From: Acidobacteriota bacterium
Lineage (GTDB): Bacteria > Acidobacteriota > Blastocatellia > Pyrinomonadales > Pyrinomonadaceae
Assembly (NCBI GenBank): GCA_020200135.1
Contig: JAIVJI010000002.1
Location: 1 to 64,000, forward strand
DNA length: 64,000 nt
Direction: 5' to 3'
Shown here: positions 8,750-18,200 of the stretch, in pieces
How positions within the stretch are numbered: position 1 is the first letter of the stretch
Layout of the letters: every line of letters starts with the position of its first letter
Position numbers and translations under genes: made by a program
Notes under the pieces: model-generated
What the model was told of the DNA's origin: nothing
What the model saw: only the letters and a program-made list of their open reading frames with translations
Databases searched by the model: none

Positions 8750-9928
8750 GTGGAACGTTTCGACGTGGTTGTGGTGGGGGCGGGCCTCGCCGGGCTCCAG
8801 GCGACGAGGCTTTTGGCGCGCGGGGGTGCGCGCGTGCTGCTCGTCGAGCGGAAGAATTCGGTCGAGGACTCGGTACACACGACGGGCATCTTCGTCCGCC
8901 GCACGCTCGAAGACTTCGACCTGCCGCGCGAGTGTCTGGGGCCGCCCGTCCGTCGCGTCAAGCTCTACTCGCCCGCGCGCCGCGCGCAGGTCCTGGAGAG
9001 CGGGCACGACGAGTTCCGCGTCGGCCGCATGGGGCGGCTCTACGAGCGCATGCTCGAAGAGTGTCTGGACGCGCGCGCGGCGTGGTCGCCGGCGACGCGT
9101 TACGCGGGGCTCGAGGGCGCGCGCGACTTTGAAAGCGGGGGCGGGGTGGTCGTGCGGCTCGAACGCGCGGGCGTCGAGAGGCGGGTCGCGGCGCGCTTCA
9201 TTATCGGTGGCGACGGCGCTCGCTCGCGCGTGGCGCGCGACCTCGGGCTCGACGAGAACCGCGAGTGGATAGTCGGCGTCGAGGACGTGTTCCGGGGCGT
9301 GCCGCCCGAGGGCGAGCCCTGCTTCCACTGCTTCCTCGACCCACGGCTCGCGCCCGGCTACCTCGCGTGGGTCGTGTGCGACGGCGAGGAGACGCACGTC
9401 GGCGTGGGCGGCTACGCGCAAGACTTCGACCCCGCGCGCGCGCTTGAAGAGTTCCGCGCGGAGATGGCGCGCCGCTTCGACTTCACGCGCGCCCGCCGCG
9501 TCGAGCGGCGCGGCGGGCGCATCCCCGTGGGCGGCGTGCTCAAGAGGATAGTCTGTCGGCGCGGGCTGCTCGTCGGCGACGCGGCGGGCGCGGTCTCGCC
9601 GCTGACGGCGGGCGGGCTCGACCCATGTATGCGCCTGTCGAGCCACGCGGCGGAGGTCGTCGCGCGGTACCTCTCGACCGGCGACGAGGCGGCGCTCGCG
9701 CGCTACTCGGGCGCGCGATTCCGTTCGCGCTTCCTGTCGCGCCTGTGGATGAGGAGGGCGCTCTCTTCCGTCCGCAGTCCCGCGCTGCTCGAAGCCGCCT
9801 GCGCCCTCTCGCGGCGCGCGCCGTTCGACTCCTTCGCGCGCCACGTCTTCTTCGGCCGCGGCTCGTTCCCAGACGCCGCGCCGGCGCGCCCGAGTCTTAA
9901 AGCCGGCGAGAGCGGGGCGGCCGTCTGA
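8750..9928 (+). CDS. FAD-dependent oxidoreductase, geranylgeranyl-reductase-like
   Basis: A flavoprotein monooxygenase/reductase of about 392 residues. The N-terminal Rossmann motif VVVGAGLAGLQATRLLARGG ends in a basic-acidic VLLVERK strand that binds the ADP ribose of FAD. The GG-motif region is FIIGGDGARSRVARDLGL, and the second FAD motif is LLVGDAAGAVSPLTAGG with GLDPCMRLSS after it. This arrangement is that of the geranylgeranyl reductase/RebH-like group, which reduces isoprenoid chains or oxidises diverse substrates; the actual substrate is unknown. I chose the GTG at 8750 because TGAGGGG ends 6 bases upstream; the TTG at 8732 lacks a site. Confidence 0.85.
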   Translation: MERFDVVVVGAGLAGLQATRLLARGGARVLLVERKNSVEDSVHTTGIFVRRTLEDFDLPRECLGPPVRRVKLYSPARRAQVLESGHDEFRVGRMGRLYERMLEECLDARAAWSPATRYAGLEGARDFESGGGVVVRLERAGVERRVAARFIIGGDGARSRVARDLGLDENREWIVGVEDVFRGVPPEGEPCFHCFLDPRLAPGYLAWVVCDGEETHVGVGGYAQDFDPARALEEFRAEMARRFDFTRARRVERRGGRIPVGGVLKRIVCRRGLLVGDAAGAVSPLTAGGLDPCMRLSSHAAEVVARYLSTGDEAALARYSGARFRSRFLSRLWMRRALSSVRSPALLEAACALSRRAPFDSFARHVFFGRGSFPDAAPARPSLKAGESGAAV

Positions 9929-10052
9929 ACGGGTGTGCGTCGTGGGAGGCCACAGGCGCGCGCCGTGGCTTCGTCCGATGCGGCGGGCGGCGCCTCGGGG
10001 TTTAATCGGCGGGACGCGGGGACAACTTAAACCCGAGGAGTGTGTAAAGAGT

Positions 10053-11342
10053 ATGTTCAAACGCATCGTAGCCATCGCCTTCATCTTCGCGTGCGCGTCC
10101 GCCGCGTGGATGGTTCTCGGCGCGACCATCTTCTCGCGCACCTACGACTCCGACTCGACCCTCGAGGGGCAGGTCGCCTCGCTCTGGGGCGCGCCGCAGA
10201 CGCAGTCGCCGCCCGTCGCCACCGTCGAGCGCAAGGTGCCGAAGACGACCGAGACGACTGAGAACGGCAAGCTCAAGGTCGTCACGGAGTCGGTGACTCA
10301 GGTCGAGACGCTGCCGCTCGAGTCGAGCCGCGTGGACGTGCGGCTCGGGCTCGAACACAGGCAGAAGGGGCTGCTCTGGTACAGCACCTACAGGGTCGGC
10401 TTCGAGGGCGTCTACGCCTTCCGCAACACGACCGCGCAGGACAAGGTGGCCTTCACGCTGAAGTTCCCGGCCGAGCGCGCCATCTACGACGACCTCGTCT
10501 TCACGGTGGACGGCCAGGCCGTGGCGCTCACGAACGGGGGGAACTCGGCGGCGGGGACGGCCACGGTCAAGGCGGGCGAGACGGCGACGCTGCGCGTGGC
10601 CTACCGCTCGCAGGGGTTGAACGACTGGCGCTACAACTTCGGCGGCGACGTGGCGCAGGTGCGCGACTTCCGGATGCGCATCGGGACGGACTTCAAGGAG
10701 ATAGACTTTCCGGAGAGCACGCTGTCGCCGTCGGAGAAGCGCGAGACCGACGACGGGTGGGAGTTGGAGTGGAACTACAAGAACCTCGTCTCGGGCTTTC
10801 AGATCGGGATGGCGATGCCCGAGAAGTTGCAGCCCGGGCCGCTCGCCGGACGCATCAGCCTCTTCGCGCCGGTGTCGCTCTTCTTCTTCTTCTTCCTGAT
10901 GTTCATCATCACGACGATGCGGGGGCTGGAGCTGCACCCGATGAACTACTTCTTCCTCGCGGCCGCCTTCTTCTCGTTCCACCTGCTGCTGGCCTACCTC
11001 GTCGACCACGTCTCGATACACGCGGCGTTCGCGGCGGCGTCGGTGGTGTCGATCTTCCTCGTCATCAGCTACCTGCGTCTGGTGGTGGGGACGCGTTTCG
11101 CGGCGCGCGAGGCGGGGCTGGCGCAGTTCATCTACCTGGTGATGTTCTCGTACGCCTTCTTCTTCAAAGGCTTCACCGGGCTCGCCGTCACCGTCGGCTC
11201 CATCATGACGCTCTTCGTCGTGATGCAGATCACGGGGCGCGTCCGGTGGGCGGAGAAGTTCGCGGCCCGGCCCGGAGGCGACGCCGGCGGGGACGCGCCC
11301 TCGGACTTCTCCGGCAAGGTCGCGCCGTCGGTGAGCGCCTGA
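10053..11342 (+). CDS. CreD-like inner-membrane protein
   Basis: A 429-residue membrane protein. One N-terminal membrane helix (residues 5-27) is followed by a large extracytoplasmic domain (about 30-270) and a C-terminal bundle of about five helices. The C-terminal half matches the inner membrane protein CreD family: ELHPMNYFFLAAAFFSFHL, LLAYLVDHVSIHAAFA, FFKGFTGLAVTVGSIMTL and FVVMQITGRV. CreD is tied to envelope stress and beta-lactam response in enterobacteria, but the role here is unknown and the periplasmic domain is diverged. The ATG at 10053 is preceded by GAGGAG about 13 bases upstream. It stands alone, followed by a hairpin repeat that may act as its terminator. Confidence 0.75.
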   Translation: MFKRIVAIAFIFACASAAWMVLGATIFSRTYDSDSTLEGQVASLWGAPQTQSPPVATVERKVPKTTETTENGKLKVVTESVTQVETLPLESSRVDVRLGLEHRQKGLLWYSTYRVGFEGVYAFRNTTAQDKVAFTLKFPAERAIYDDLVFTVDGQAVALTNGGNSAAGTATVKAGETATLRVAYRSQGLNDWRYNFGGDVAQVRDFRMRIGTDFKEIDFPESTLSPSEKRETDDGWELEWNYKNLVSGFQIGMAMPEKLQPGPLAGRISLFAPVSLFFFFFLMFIITTMRGLELHPMNYFFLAAAFFSFHLLLAYLVDHVSIHAAFAAASVVSIFLVISYLRLVVGTRFAAREAGLAQFIYLVMFSYAFFFKGFTGLAVTVGSIMTLFVVMQITGRVRWAEKFAARPGGDAGGDAPSDFSGKVAPSVSA

Positions 11343-11349
11343 GGGGGAA

Positions 11350-11470
11350 GTAGACAGTAGACAGTAGTCAGTAGCCAGTAGAAAACTCCCGTGGTCGAGT
11401 CGCACGAGTGCCAACATCAACGACCGCGACGCGGAGCGCTACTGACTACTGACTACTGTCTACTGTCTAC
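11350..11470. repeat. GTAGNCA-heptad inverted repeat, copy 1
   Basis: Left arm 11350-11381 consists of GTAGACA, GTAGACA, GTAGTCA and GTAGCCA in tandem; the right arm 11439-11470 is its reverse complement with one mismatch. A unique 57-base spacer separates them. The right arm contains the TAG stop codon of the minus-strand gene that ends at 11467. The same unit recurs at 52668-52787 and 55797-55938. Confidence 0.9.
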
Positions 11471-12060
11471 GGGTAGGGGCGGTAGACCTTGACGCGGTTG
11501 GCGAACTTCTCGGCGATCTTGTTGGGAATCTTCTTGCCGAAGAGGACCGAGCGGGTCTTGCCGCTGGCGACGACCTCCAGCGAGGCCGGGTCGATGACCG
11601 TGAAGGTGAAGCGGCGCGTCAGGGGCCGCCGCGTGATCTCGATGACGAGGTCGGCCCGCGCCGCGTCGCGCGTGACGACCATGCCCCACGCCTTGAACTC
11701 CTTGCGCTTTTGCAGCGACGCCTCGACCTCGCGGCCGCTGACGAAGGCCGAGTCCGAGCGGACGAAGACGTAGCGCGCCTTGCGCAGAACCGTTCCGGGG
11801 TCGGCCGACTGCGGCCGCTTCACGACCACCGCGGCCGAGCCCGCGCTCTCACTCTCACCCTCCTCTTCTTCGTCGTCATCCTCCGCCGGCTTCGCCTGCC
11901 GCGGCTGCGGCGTCGGCTGTTGCAGTTTCGGCGGCACGCGGCCCGACTGCGCCGGCGCACAGGCGGCGACCCGTGCGCCGTGCGCCGCGACGAAGAGGGC
12001 GGCGGCGAAGAGAAGCGCGAGCGCGCGCGGCGCGGCGCTCGTCGGACTGAAGTTATTCAT
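11467..12060 (-). CDS. Secreted hypothetical protein
   Basis: Function unknown. The 197-residue protein has a signal peptide (residues 1-34, MNNFSPTSAAPRALALLFAA, then a cleavage region near AACAPAQ), a low-complexity linker with a Pro/Gln-rich part and an acidic EDDDEEEEGESES part (about 40-70), and a globular C-terminus (about 80-197) containing LRKARYVFVRSDSAFVSGRE and LVIEITRRPLTRRFTFTVID. The pattern suggests a small periplasmic domain with beta structure. The ATG at 12060 has AGGAGG 7 bases upstream, so I preferred it over the in-frame ATG at 12123. Its stop codon is provided by the adjacent heptad inverted repeat. Confidence 0.7.
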   Translation of the reverse strand: MNNFSPTSAAPRALALLFAAALFVAAHGARVAACAPAQSGRVPPKLQQPTPQPRQAKPAEDDDEEEEGESESAGSAAVVVKRPQSADPGTVLRKARYVFVRSDSAFVSGREVEASLQKRKEFKAWGMVVTRDAARADLVIEITRRPLTRRFTFTVIDPASLEVVASGKTRSVLFGKKIPNKIAEKFANRVKVYRPYP

Positions 12061-12387
12061 AAACGCCTCCTGCTCTGAAGTGCTCAGGCTCGCGCGGCGC
12101 GGGCGTCGGCAGGATAGACGCACGCGCCGCGCGGCCCCGCGCTCGTCTGTGTCACTTATCGTATTGCCACAGGCTCCCGGCGTGTTCTGTTTGACTACAA
12201 GGCGCGCGGGACGCCGCGGCCGCGTCGCGGCGTAAACTTCAGCCGATTACGGCGCTTAAGCCCGCGCGAGCCGTCGCGGCCCGGTGTTTGCAGAGTCAGT
12301 GGGCCTGGCGGCCGGCGTACACACACGCACGGGCATGTTCGGCGGGCGCTAAAAAGAAAGAAGTACGAGCGGAGGTTCCGGGGTTTG
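12061..12387. other. Intergenic region between divergent genes
   Basis: No gene recognised. It must hold the divergent promoters of the secreted protein and the M48 lipoprotein. I see no convincing -35/-10 pair and no repeat. Confidence 0.5.
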
Positions 12388-13236
12388 ATGAGTGCGCGCA
12401 AGGTTACGGGGTGGGTTGTGTTGGCCCTGCTGACGTTGCAGACGGCGTGCGGGGGCTTGCTGGCGGGCGCGGGTCTCGGCCGCTCGCTGGAGACGCGCCC
12501 GCGCACGGGCTTCAACCTCTTCAGCCCCGAGCAGGACATCGAGCTGGGCGAGGCTTCGGCCGAGGAGATTCGGCGGCAGCTCGTCGTCGTCCGCGACGAG
12601 CGCGCCGAAGCGTACGTGCAGCGACTCGGCGAGCGGCTCGCGGCGCAGGCGCCGGGCTACAGGTTCCCTTACAAGTTCGTCGTCGTCGCCTCGCCGGAGG
12701 TCAACGCCTTCGCGCTGCCGGGCGGCTACGTCTTCGTCAACGAGGGCGCGATAGAGGCGGCGCGCAGCGAGGGCGAGCTGGCGGGCGTGCTCGCGCACGA
12801 GATAGCGCACGTCTCGCTCCGCCACGGGACGACGCAGGCGTCGCGCGCGTACCTGGCGAAGACCGGGCTGAACGTCCTCAGCGCGTTGTCGGTCGCCTTG
12901 CAGGGCGACGTCGGCCGCGTGGCGGCGGTCGTCGGGCTGGCCGGGGCCGACAAGTTCTTTCTGGAGTCGAACCGGGACGCCGAGGCGCAGGCCGACGCGG
13001 AGGGCGCGCGGCTGATGGCGGCCGCCGGCTACGACCCGCGCGACATGGCCGAGTTCTTCGAGAGGCTCTACGCGCACGGCGGCGAGCGCGCGCGCGAGGA
13101 GACGGGCGACCACCCGGACCCCGCGAGCCGCGTCGCCGCCATCGGCAGGATCGTCGCCGAGCTGAAGCACGCGCCCGCGCGCCCGCACGAGTCGGAAGAG
13201 TTCCGCCGCGTCAGGTCGCGGCTCTCCGTGAGGTGA
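12388..13236 (+). CDS. M48-family zinc metallopeptidase lipoprotein
   Basis: A membrane-attached metallopeptidase of the M48 (BepA/Oma1/HtpX-like) family, 282 residues. The N-terminus is a lipoprotein signal with lipobox LQTACGG (Cys near residue 24). The zinc motif HEIAH (in VLAHEIAHVSLRHGT) lies near residue 140, and the third ligand region is NRDAEAQADAEGARLM near residue 200. BepA-like proteases act in outer-membrane protein and lipopolysaccharide-transport quality control in the periplasm; this is the likely but unproven role. It has no TPR domain, unlike BepA. The ATG at 12388 follows a GGAGG about 12 bases upstream. Confidence 0.88.
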   Translation: MSARKVTGWVVLALLTLQTACGGLLAGAGLGRSLETRPRTGFNLFSPEQDIELGEASAEEIRRQLVVVRDERAEAYVQRLGERLAAQAPGYRFPYKFVVVASPEVNAFALPGGYVFVNEGAIEAARSEGELAGVLAHEIAHVSLRHGTTQASRAYLAKTGLNVLSALSVALQGDVGRVAAVVGLAGADKFFLESNRDAEAQADAEGARLMAAAGYDPRDMAEFFERLYAHGGERAREETGDHPDPASRVAAIGRIVAELKHAPARPHESEEFRRVRSRLSVR

Positions 13237-13265
13237 CGGCCGGAAGGTCGTGTTTTAGTCACAAG

Positions 13266-13335
13266 AATCAACCGTAGAGGCAGTGGGGCGCGGCTTTCAT
13301 CCGAAAGCCGCGCCCCACTGCCTCTACGGTTGATT
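13266..13335. repeat. Perfect 33-bp inverted repeat with 4-nt loop
   Basis: Arms 13266-13298 and 13303-13335 are perfectly complementary around the loop ATCC. It lies between convergent genes (M48 peptidase and TPR protein) and could terminate both; only short T-rich tails flank it. Unlike the heptad hairpins it has no internal periodicity. Confidence 0.85.
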
Positions 13336-13353
13336 TACTTTTCTCTCACGCCG

Positions 13354-14904
13354 TCAGTCGGCGCGGCGCGGGTCGCGTGCACGCACGAGGCTGCGGCGGC
13401 GCGGGACGATGGGCGTGCGCGCGTGGAGCAAGTCCTTGTGCCGGTTGTTCAGGAGCGCGACGAAAGTCTGGTGGTGCCTGAAGCCCAGCAGCTTCGCCGC
13501 GCGCGAGACGATGCCGTCGGCGTCGTGCAGCGCGCGGCCTATCAGCTCGGACTCGTAGCGCAGCACCTCGGCCTTCAGTGAGAAGCCGCTCCAACGCTCC
13601 TCCGGCTGCGCCCGCGCGGCGCCGCCGTCCACGGCCTCGGCGCGCGGCGAGGTGAGCGAGCCCACGGCGCGGCGCGCGCAGGCCGTCAGGCGCGCGAGCG
13701 TCGCCGCGTCGCGCGTGCCGCCCAGCAGGTCGTGCGCGCGCGCGAACGCCTCGCACAGCTCGCCCGAGGTCAGGTGCTCGCCCAGCTCTTCGGCCAGCGC
13801 CAGCGACGCCGCGCCCGCGCCCGCGCGGTCGCCCGCCGCGTCGGCCGTCTCCTCGGCGCGCTTAAAGCTCCGCCTCGCCTCTTCGTGGTTGCCCAGCCGC
13901 GCCTGCGCCACGCCGAGCGTCGTCAGCGCCTCGGCCAGGAGCGCCTGGCGGTCGCCCTCCTGGAGCACGCGCACGGCCGAGGCGGCTATGCGCTCGGCCT
14001 CTTCGAGCCGCCCCTCGGCGGTGAGGACGCGCGCGAGCGTGTCGTCGCACTGCGCGACGCTCGCCGTGTCCTTCAGCGCGGCGAAGAGCTGGCGCGCGCG
14101 TTCGAGGTGGCGGTGCGCCTCCTCGTGGCGGCCGATGTTGTTGAAGAGGACGGCGAGGTTGTTCTCGGTGTGCGCGTGGTAGCGCGTGTGGCCGGCCTGC
14201 TCGAAGTGGTAGCTGGCGGCGGCGTACTCGACGAGCGAGCGGTCGCGCATCGGCGCGTCCTCGCCCGAGTCGGCGAGCGCGCGGAAGGTGACGGCGCGGT
14301 GGTTGTGGAAGCAGCCCTTGAGGTAGTCGCTCGCGCTCGACTCGACGTGCGGCGCGGCCTGCTCCAGTAGTTCGAGCACCTCGTCGTAGCGGCGCGCGGA
14401 GAACTCGACGACCGCGAGGCGGACGAGGGTGGCGCCCCTGCGCTCGCCGTCCGCGTCGGGGAGCGCTTCGAGCGCCGAGCGCAGCATCGCGCGCGCCTCG
14501 TCGAACGCGCCCTCGCGCCAGTAGCAGAGCCCCAGCTCGGCGCGCGCCTCGGCGACCTTCGGCGCGTCGCCCAGCCGCTCGAAGACGAGCGCGCATTCGG
14601 TGAAGAGGTTCTTGGCGGCCTCCTGCGCGCCCCCCAGCCGGCGCGCGCCGCCGATGGCGCCCGTCAGCCGCCCGGCCTGCAGGGTGACTTCGGCGGCCGC
14701 GCGCGCGCCGAGTCCCTCGACCGCGGGCCGCGCGCCCGCCCCCCTCCACAGCGCGCCCAACGCCTCGCGCGCGGCCTCGTAGTCGCCCGCGTCGAGGTAA
14801 GACTTTGACAGATCGCAGCGCCTGAGCGCGTCCTCGTCGGGTGAGACGCGGCCTCCGGCGGCCGCGTCGGCGGCGGCCGCTCGGGAACGTTCGAGAAAGT
14901 CCAT
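13354..14904 (-). CDS. TPR-repeat protein with C-terminal Fis-type HTH
   Basis: A 516-residue regulator-like protein. Residues about 25-400 are a run of tetratricopeptide-like helical hairpins, recognisable in YLDAGDYEAAREALGALW, RSLVEYAAASYHFEQAGHTR and EERIAASAVRV-type segments with the usual Ala/Gly spacing. The C-terminus has a Fis/NtrC-type helix-turn-helix: ESELIGRALHDADGIVSRAA, then KLLGFRHHQTFVALLNN. There is no AAA+ domain, so it is not a sigma-54 activator in the classical sense. Proteins with this TPR-plus-Fis-HTH layout are common in acidobacterial genomes; they probably sense a ligand or partner through the TPRs. The ATG at 14904 is the only reasonable start. Confidence 0.8.
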   Translation of the reverse strand: MDFLERSRAAAADAAAGGRVSPDEDALRRCDLSKSYLDAGDYEAAREALGALWRGAGARPAVEGLGARAAAEVTLQAGRLTGAIGGARRLGGAQEAAKNLFTECALVFERLGDAPKVAEARAELGLCYWREGAFDEARAMLRSALEALPDADGERRGATLVRLAVVEFSARRYDEVLELLEQAAPHVESSASDYLKGCFHNHRAVTFRALADSGEDAPMRDRSLVEYAAASYHFEQAGHTRYHAHTENNLAVLFNNIGRHEEAHRHLERARQLFAALKDTASVAQCDDTLARVLTAEGRLEEAERIAASAVRVLQEGDRQALLAEALTTLGVAQARLGNHEEARRSFKRAEETADAAGDRAGAGAASLALAEELGEHLTSGELCEAFARAHDLLGGTRDAATLARLTACARRAVGSLTSPRAEAVDGGAARAQPEERWSGFSLKAEVLRYESELIGRALHDADGIVSRAAKLLGFRHHQTFVALLNNRHKDLLHARTPIVPRRRSLVRARDPRRAD

Positions 14905-15289
14905 GTGAGGACTAACCCCTCCTCTCTCAGTCTAGGGCCAGCGCGCACCGCGAACTGTTTGGGGCAAGACCGGCGCGCGCCCCCGTCTCGGTGGTTGTGG
15001 CGGGCGCGGCGCGTCGCGCGCAGTCCGCGCGCGTCCGCCGCCCACCGTCGTTGTGCTCTCTGTGGCCGGCCGGGGCCGGCGTGAATAAGGAAAGACGAAA
15101 GCGACTCCGGCCCTCGGGCGGCCCGCACGCCTGAGCGGGGGCGGCCGCGGCCGGTCGCGCGTAAAAGGTGAGAACACCGGGGCGGCCGCCACGGCCTCTG
15201 GCGGCCCCGCCCGGTGACGGCAGCTTAACCCCGCCCAGCGCGGAAAGGCAAGGAATAAGTGGACCGTGGTCGGTAGTCCGTAGACTTCT
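14905..15289. other. GC-rich intergenic stretch
   Basis: No gene recognised. It holds an imperfect GC-rich inverted repeat around 15176-15216 that could terminate the large AAA+ gene's neighbour, and near 15258-15285 a single degenerate run resembling one arm of the GTAGNCA heptad hairpin, without a partner arm. Confidence 0.45.
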
Positions 15290-18200
15290 TTAAGTGATGA
15301 GGTCGAAGTCGCCGTCGAGGACGCGTTCGAGCCGGCCGGTGCGCCAGCCGCGCGCGGAGTCGCGGACGAGCGGCGAGGGCTCTTCGCGGTAGCGGCGGAC
15401 GATGGCCGTGGGCGCGGCCGTTTCGGAGGCGAGCGCGCGTGCGGCCTGTTCGGCGAGCGCGCGCGGGCCGTGCCCCGCCGGCTCGTCCGGCTGCGCGACG
15501 ACGCGGACGGTGGCCGTCGCGCGTTTGAAGGCGGCCTTCTCGTCCTGCGGCGTCTCGAAGATGTGGAGCCCGGCCTCGGGCCTGAGAATCGGGAAGGCCG
15601 CGTAGCCCGAGACGGCGGCGACCGCGCGGTACTCCTCCGCGCCCGCGCCGTTCGCGCCCGCGCCGTCGTGCTCCTCGACCAGCTCGAAGCGCATCCGGCG
15701 CCGCTCGGCCCAGCGCCGGTACATGCGCGTGAGCGCGCGCGCGAACTCGTCGCTCTGCGCGCGGTCGGCGCCCGGCTCGCGGCCGGCCGCGATGGCGACG
15801 AAGGCGTCACGCGGCTCGCCTTCGTCCAGGCCGCGGCAGGCCGAGTCGAGCAGGTAGAGCTGTTCGGCGAGCCGCGCGACGAGCCCGGGCGGGAGACGCT
15901 TGCGGTCGCCGCGCAGGCGCGCGAGCAGCGAGCCGGCCGTGTCGAGCCCCGCCTCGATGCGATCCATGTACTCGACCGCGCCGAGCACGCCGAAGCGTCG
16001 CGGCGAGGACCAGAAGTCGGCCGACTGCATCTCGCCGAGCGCCTCCCCCTTGCGCCGCCGCCACTCGTCCGCCTCGACGCGCGCGGCCACCCCGTCGTAA
16101 CGCTCCTGCAGGAAGCGCAGCTCCCCGGGCTCGCCCCTCGGGTCGAGCGCGATGGATTCGAGACGCAGCTCGCGCTCGCCGCCCGCCGCCGCCTCGTCCT
16201 CGGGGGCGTGCGCCTCTTCGGGCGCCCCGCCCTGCTCGGGCGCGTCGGGGTCTACGAACTGCACGTCGAGCGCGTGGCCGTCGGCCGACGAGCGCACGAA
16301 GAGGAACTGGTCACCCTCGGGGAACTGGTGGTTGACGATGGTCATCGCCAGCGGCGAGAGCAGGTAACGCTCGACCGCGCGCTTCAGGGGGCGCGCGCCG
16401 AGGTCGGCGGTGAAGCCCTTCTCCAGCAGGAACTCGACCGCCGAGTCGTCCCACTCGACCGCCCACTGCCGCGTGCGCAGGCCCCTCCGCGTGAGCACGT
16501 CGTTCAGCTCCTTGCGCAGCAGGTCGCGCATCACCCCGCGCCCGAGCGGGCGGAAGACGACGACGCGGTCGATGCGGTTGACGAACTCTCGCCGGAAGGC
16601 GCGCCCCACCGCGCGCTCGACCGAGCCGGCGGCGAACTGCGACTGCTCCTGCGCGAAGCCCACGCTCGCCCCGTGCGGGAGCGTCGCGCCGAGGTTCGAG
16701 GTGAGGATGATGACCGAGTGGCGGAAGTCGGCCGTGTTGCCGCGCCGGTCCGTGAGACGGCCGTCGTCGAAGACCTGCAGGAAGAGGTCCCACACGGACG
16801 GGTGCGCCTTCTCGAACTCGTCGAGGAGGACGACGGAGAAGGGCTGTTTGCGGATGAGGTTGACGAGGGCGCCGCCCGCTTCCGTTTCGTCGGCCTCGCC
16901 GAGTATTCTCCCCTGCGACTCCCAGGTCTGTAGCTCGCTCATGTCGAGCCGGATCATGCGCTCGGGCGACCCGAACAGGAACTCGGCGAGCGTCTTGGCG
17001 ATCTCGGTCTTGCCCGTCCCCGTCGGCCCGACGAAGAGGAAGACGCCCTGCGGGCGCGTCGGGTCGGTCAGCCCCGCCTTTATCATCGCGACGCGCTCGA
17101 CGAGACAGTCCACGGCCTCGGGCTGGCCCAGCACGCGGCGCTCGAAGAAGGCGCGCAGGTCGGCGAGGTCGAGCCCGACGCGCTCGTCGAGTATCTGGAC
17201 GGGCAGCCCCGTCAACTGCGAGAGCGTGACGAGCAGGTCGTCGAGCTTTATCTCGTCGGCCTCGTCGCCTTCGGCGCGCAGGCGGCGGTCAGCCGCGTCG
17301 AGCAGGAGCAGGAGGTTGCCGGGCGCGGCCTTGTCACCGAGGTACTGCTTGGCGAGCTGCAAGGCCTCGCCGAGCGTCCGCCCGGACGCGCGCGGCAGGA
17401 AGTAGGACGTGTCCACGAGTTCGTGCGCGCCCTCCCAGCCGAGCTTGTGCTTGCCGCGCCGCTCGGCCCAGCGGCGGCCCAGCTCCAGTGTGTCTTTGTC
17501 CGAGAGCGGCTCGACGCGGCACGCCTGCATCGCCGTGCGCAGTTTGGGGCGCAGGCGCAAAAGCTGTTCGTAGGCTTCGGGCGCGAGTTCGCCGACGATT
17601 TTGACCGCGCCGCTCTCGACGGACGGCAGTAGCAGGTCGAGCAGTCCCGTCGGGCTGTAGCGGTGGCGCCCCGACCACATCGCCTCGTGGAAGTTCGGCA
17701 TGACCCAGAGGATGCGCTTGCCCTCGAGCTGCCGGACGATGGACTGCACGCGCTCCTCTATCTGGCCGATGTAGGTCTGCCCGGCCATCACCTCGGAGGC
17801 CCCGGCCTCGAAGACGAGCCAGTTGTCCCGGCGCAGGCGTGCGGCCAGAGCGCGCACGAGCGCCGTCTTGCCCGTGCCCGAGTCGCCGACCAGCAGCACC
17901 GAGCGCGCCGGCTCGCGCCCGAGCGCGGCCTCCAGCTCCGAGACGCGCGCGGCCACCGCGTCGAGCACGAAGACCTCGTCGTCAACCCCCGGCCCCCACA
18001 CGCGCCCGAACGTCTTGAGGAAGTCGGCCGTCTCGCGCCAGCCCGCCCAGTTCGCCACTTCGAGCGCCACCTCGGGCGGCAGGAGCACGCCGACCTCCTG
18101 AAGCGTCGCCCCCACGTCCGAGAGCTGGTCGTCGTCGAGCGCCTGCGCCTTGACCTCTTCGAGCAGCTCGTGCGGGTCGGGCGTCTCGCCGGCGGCGGCC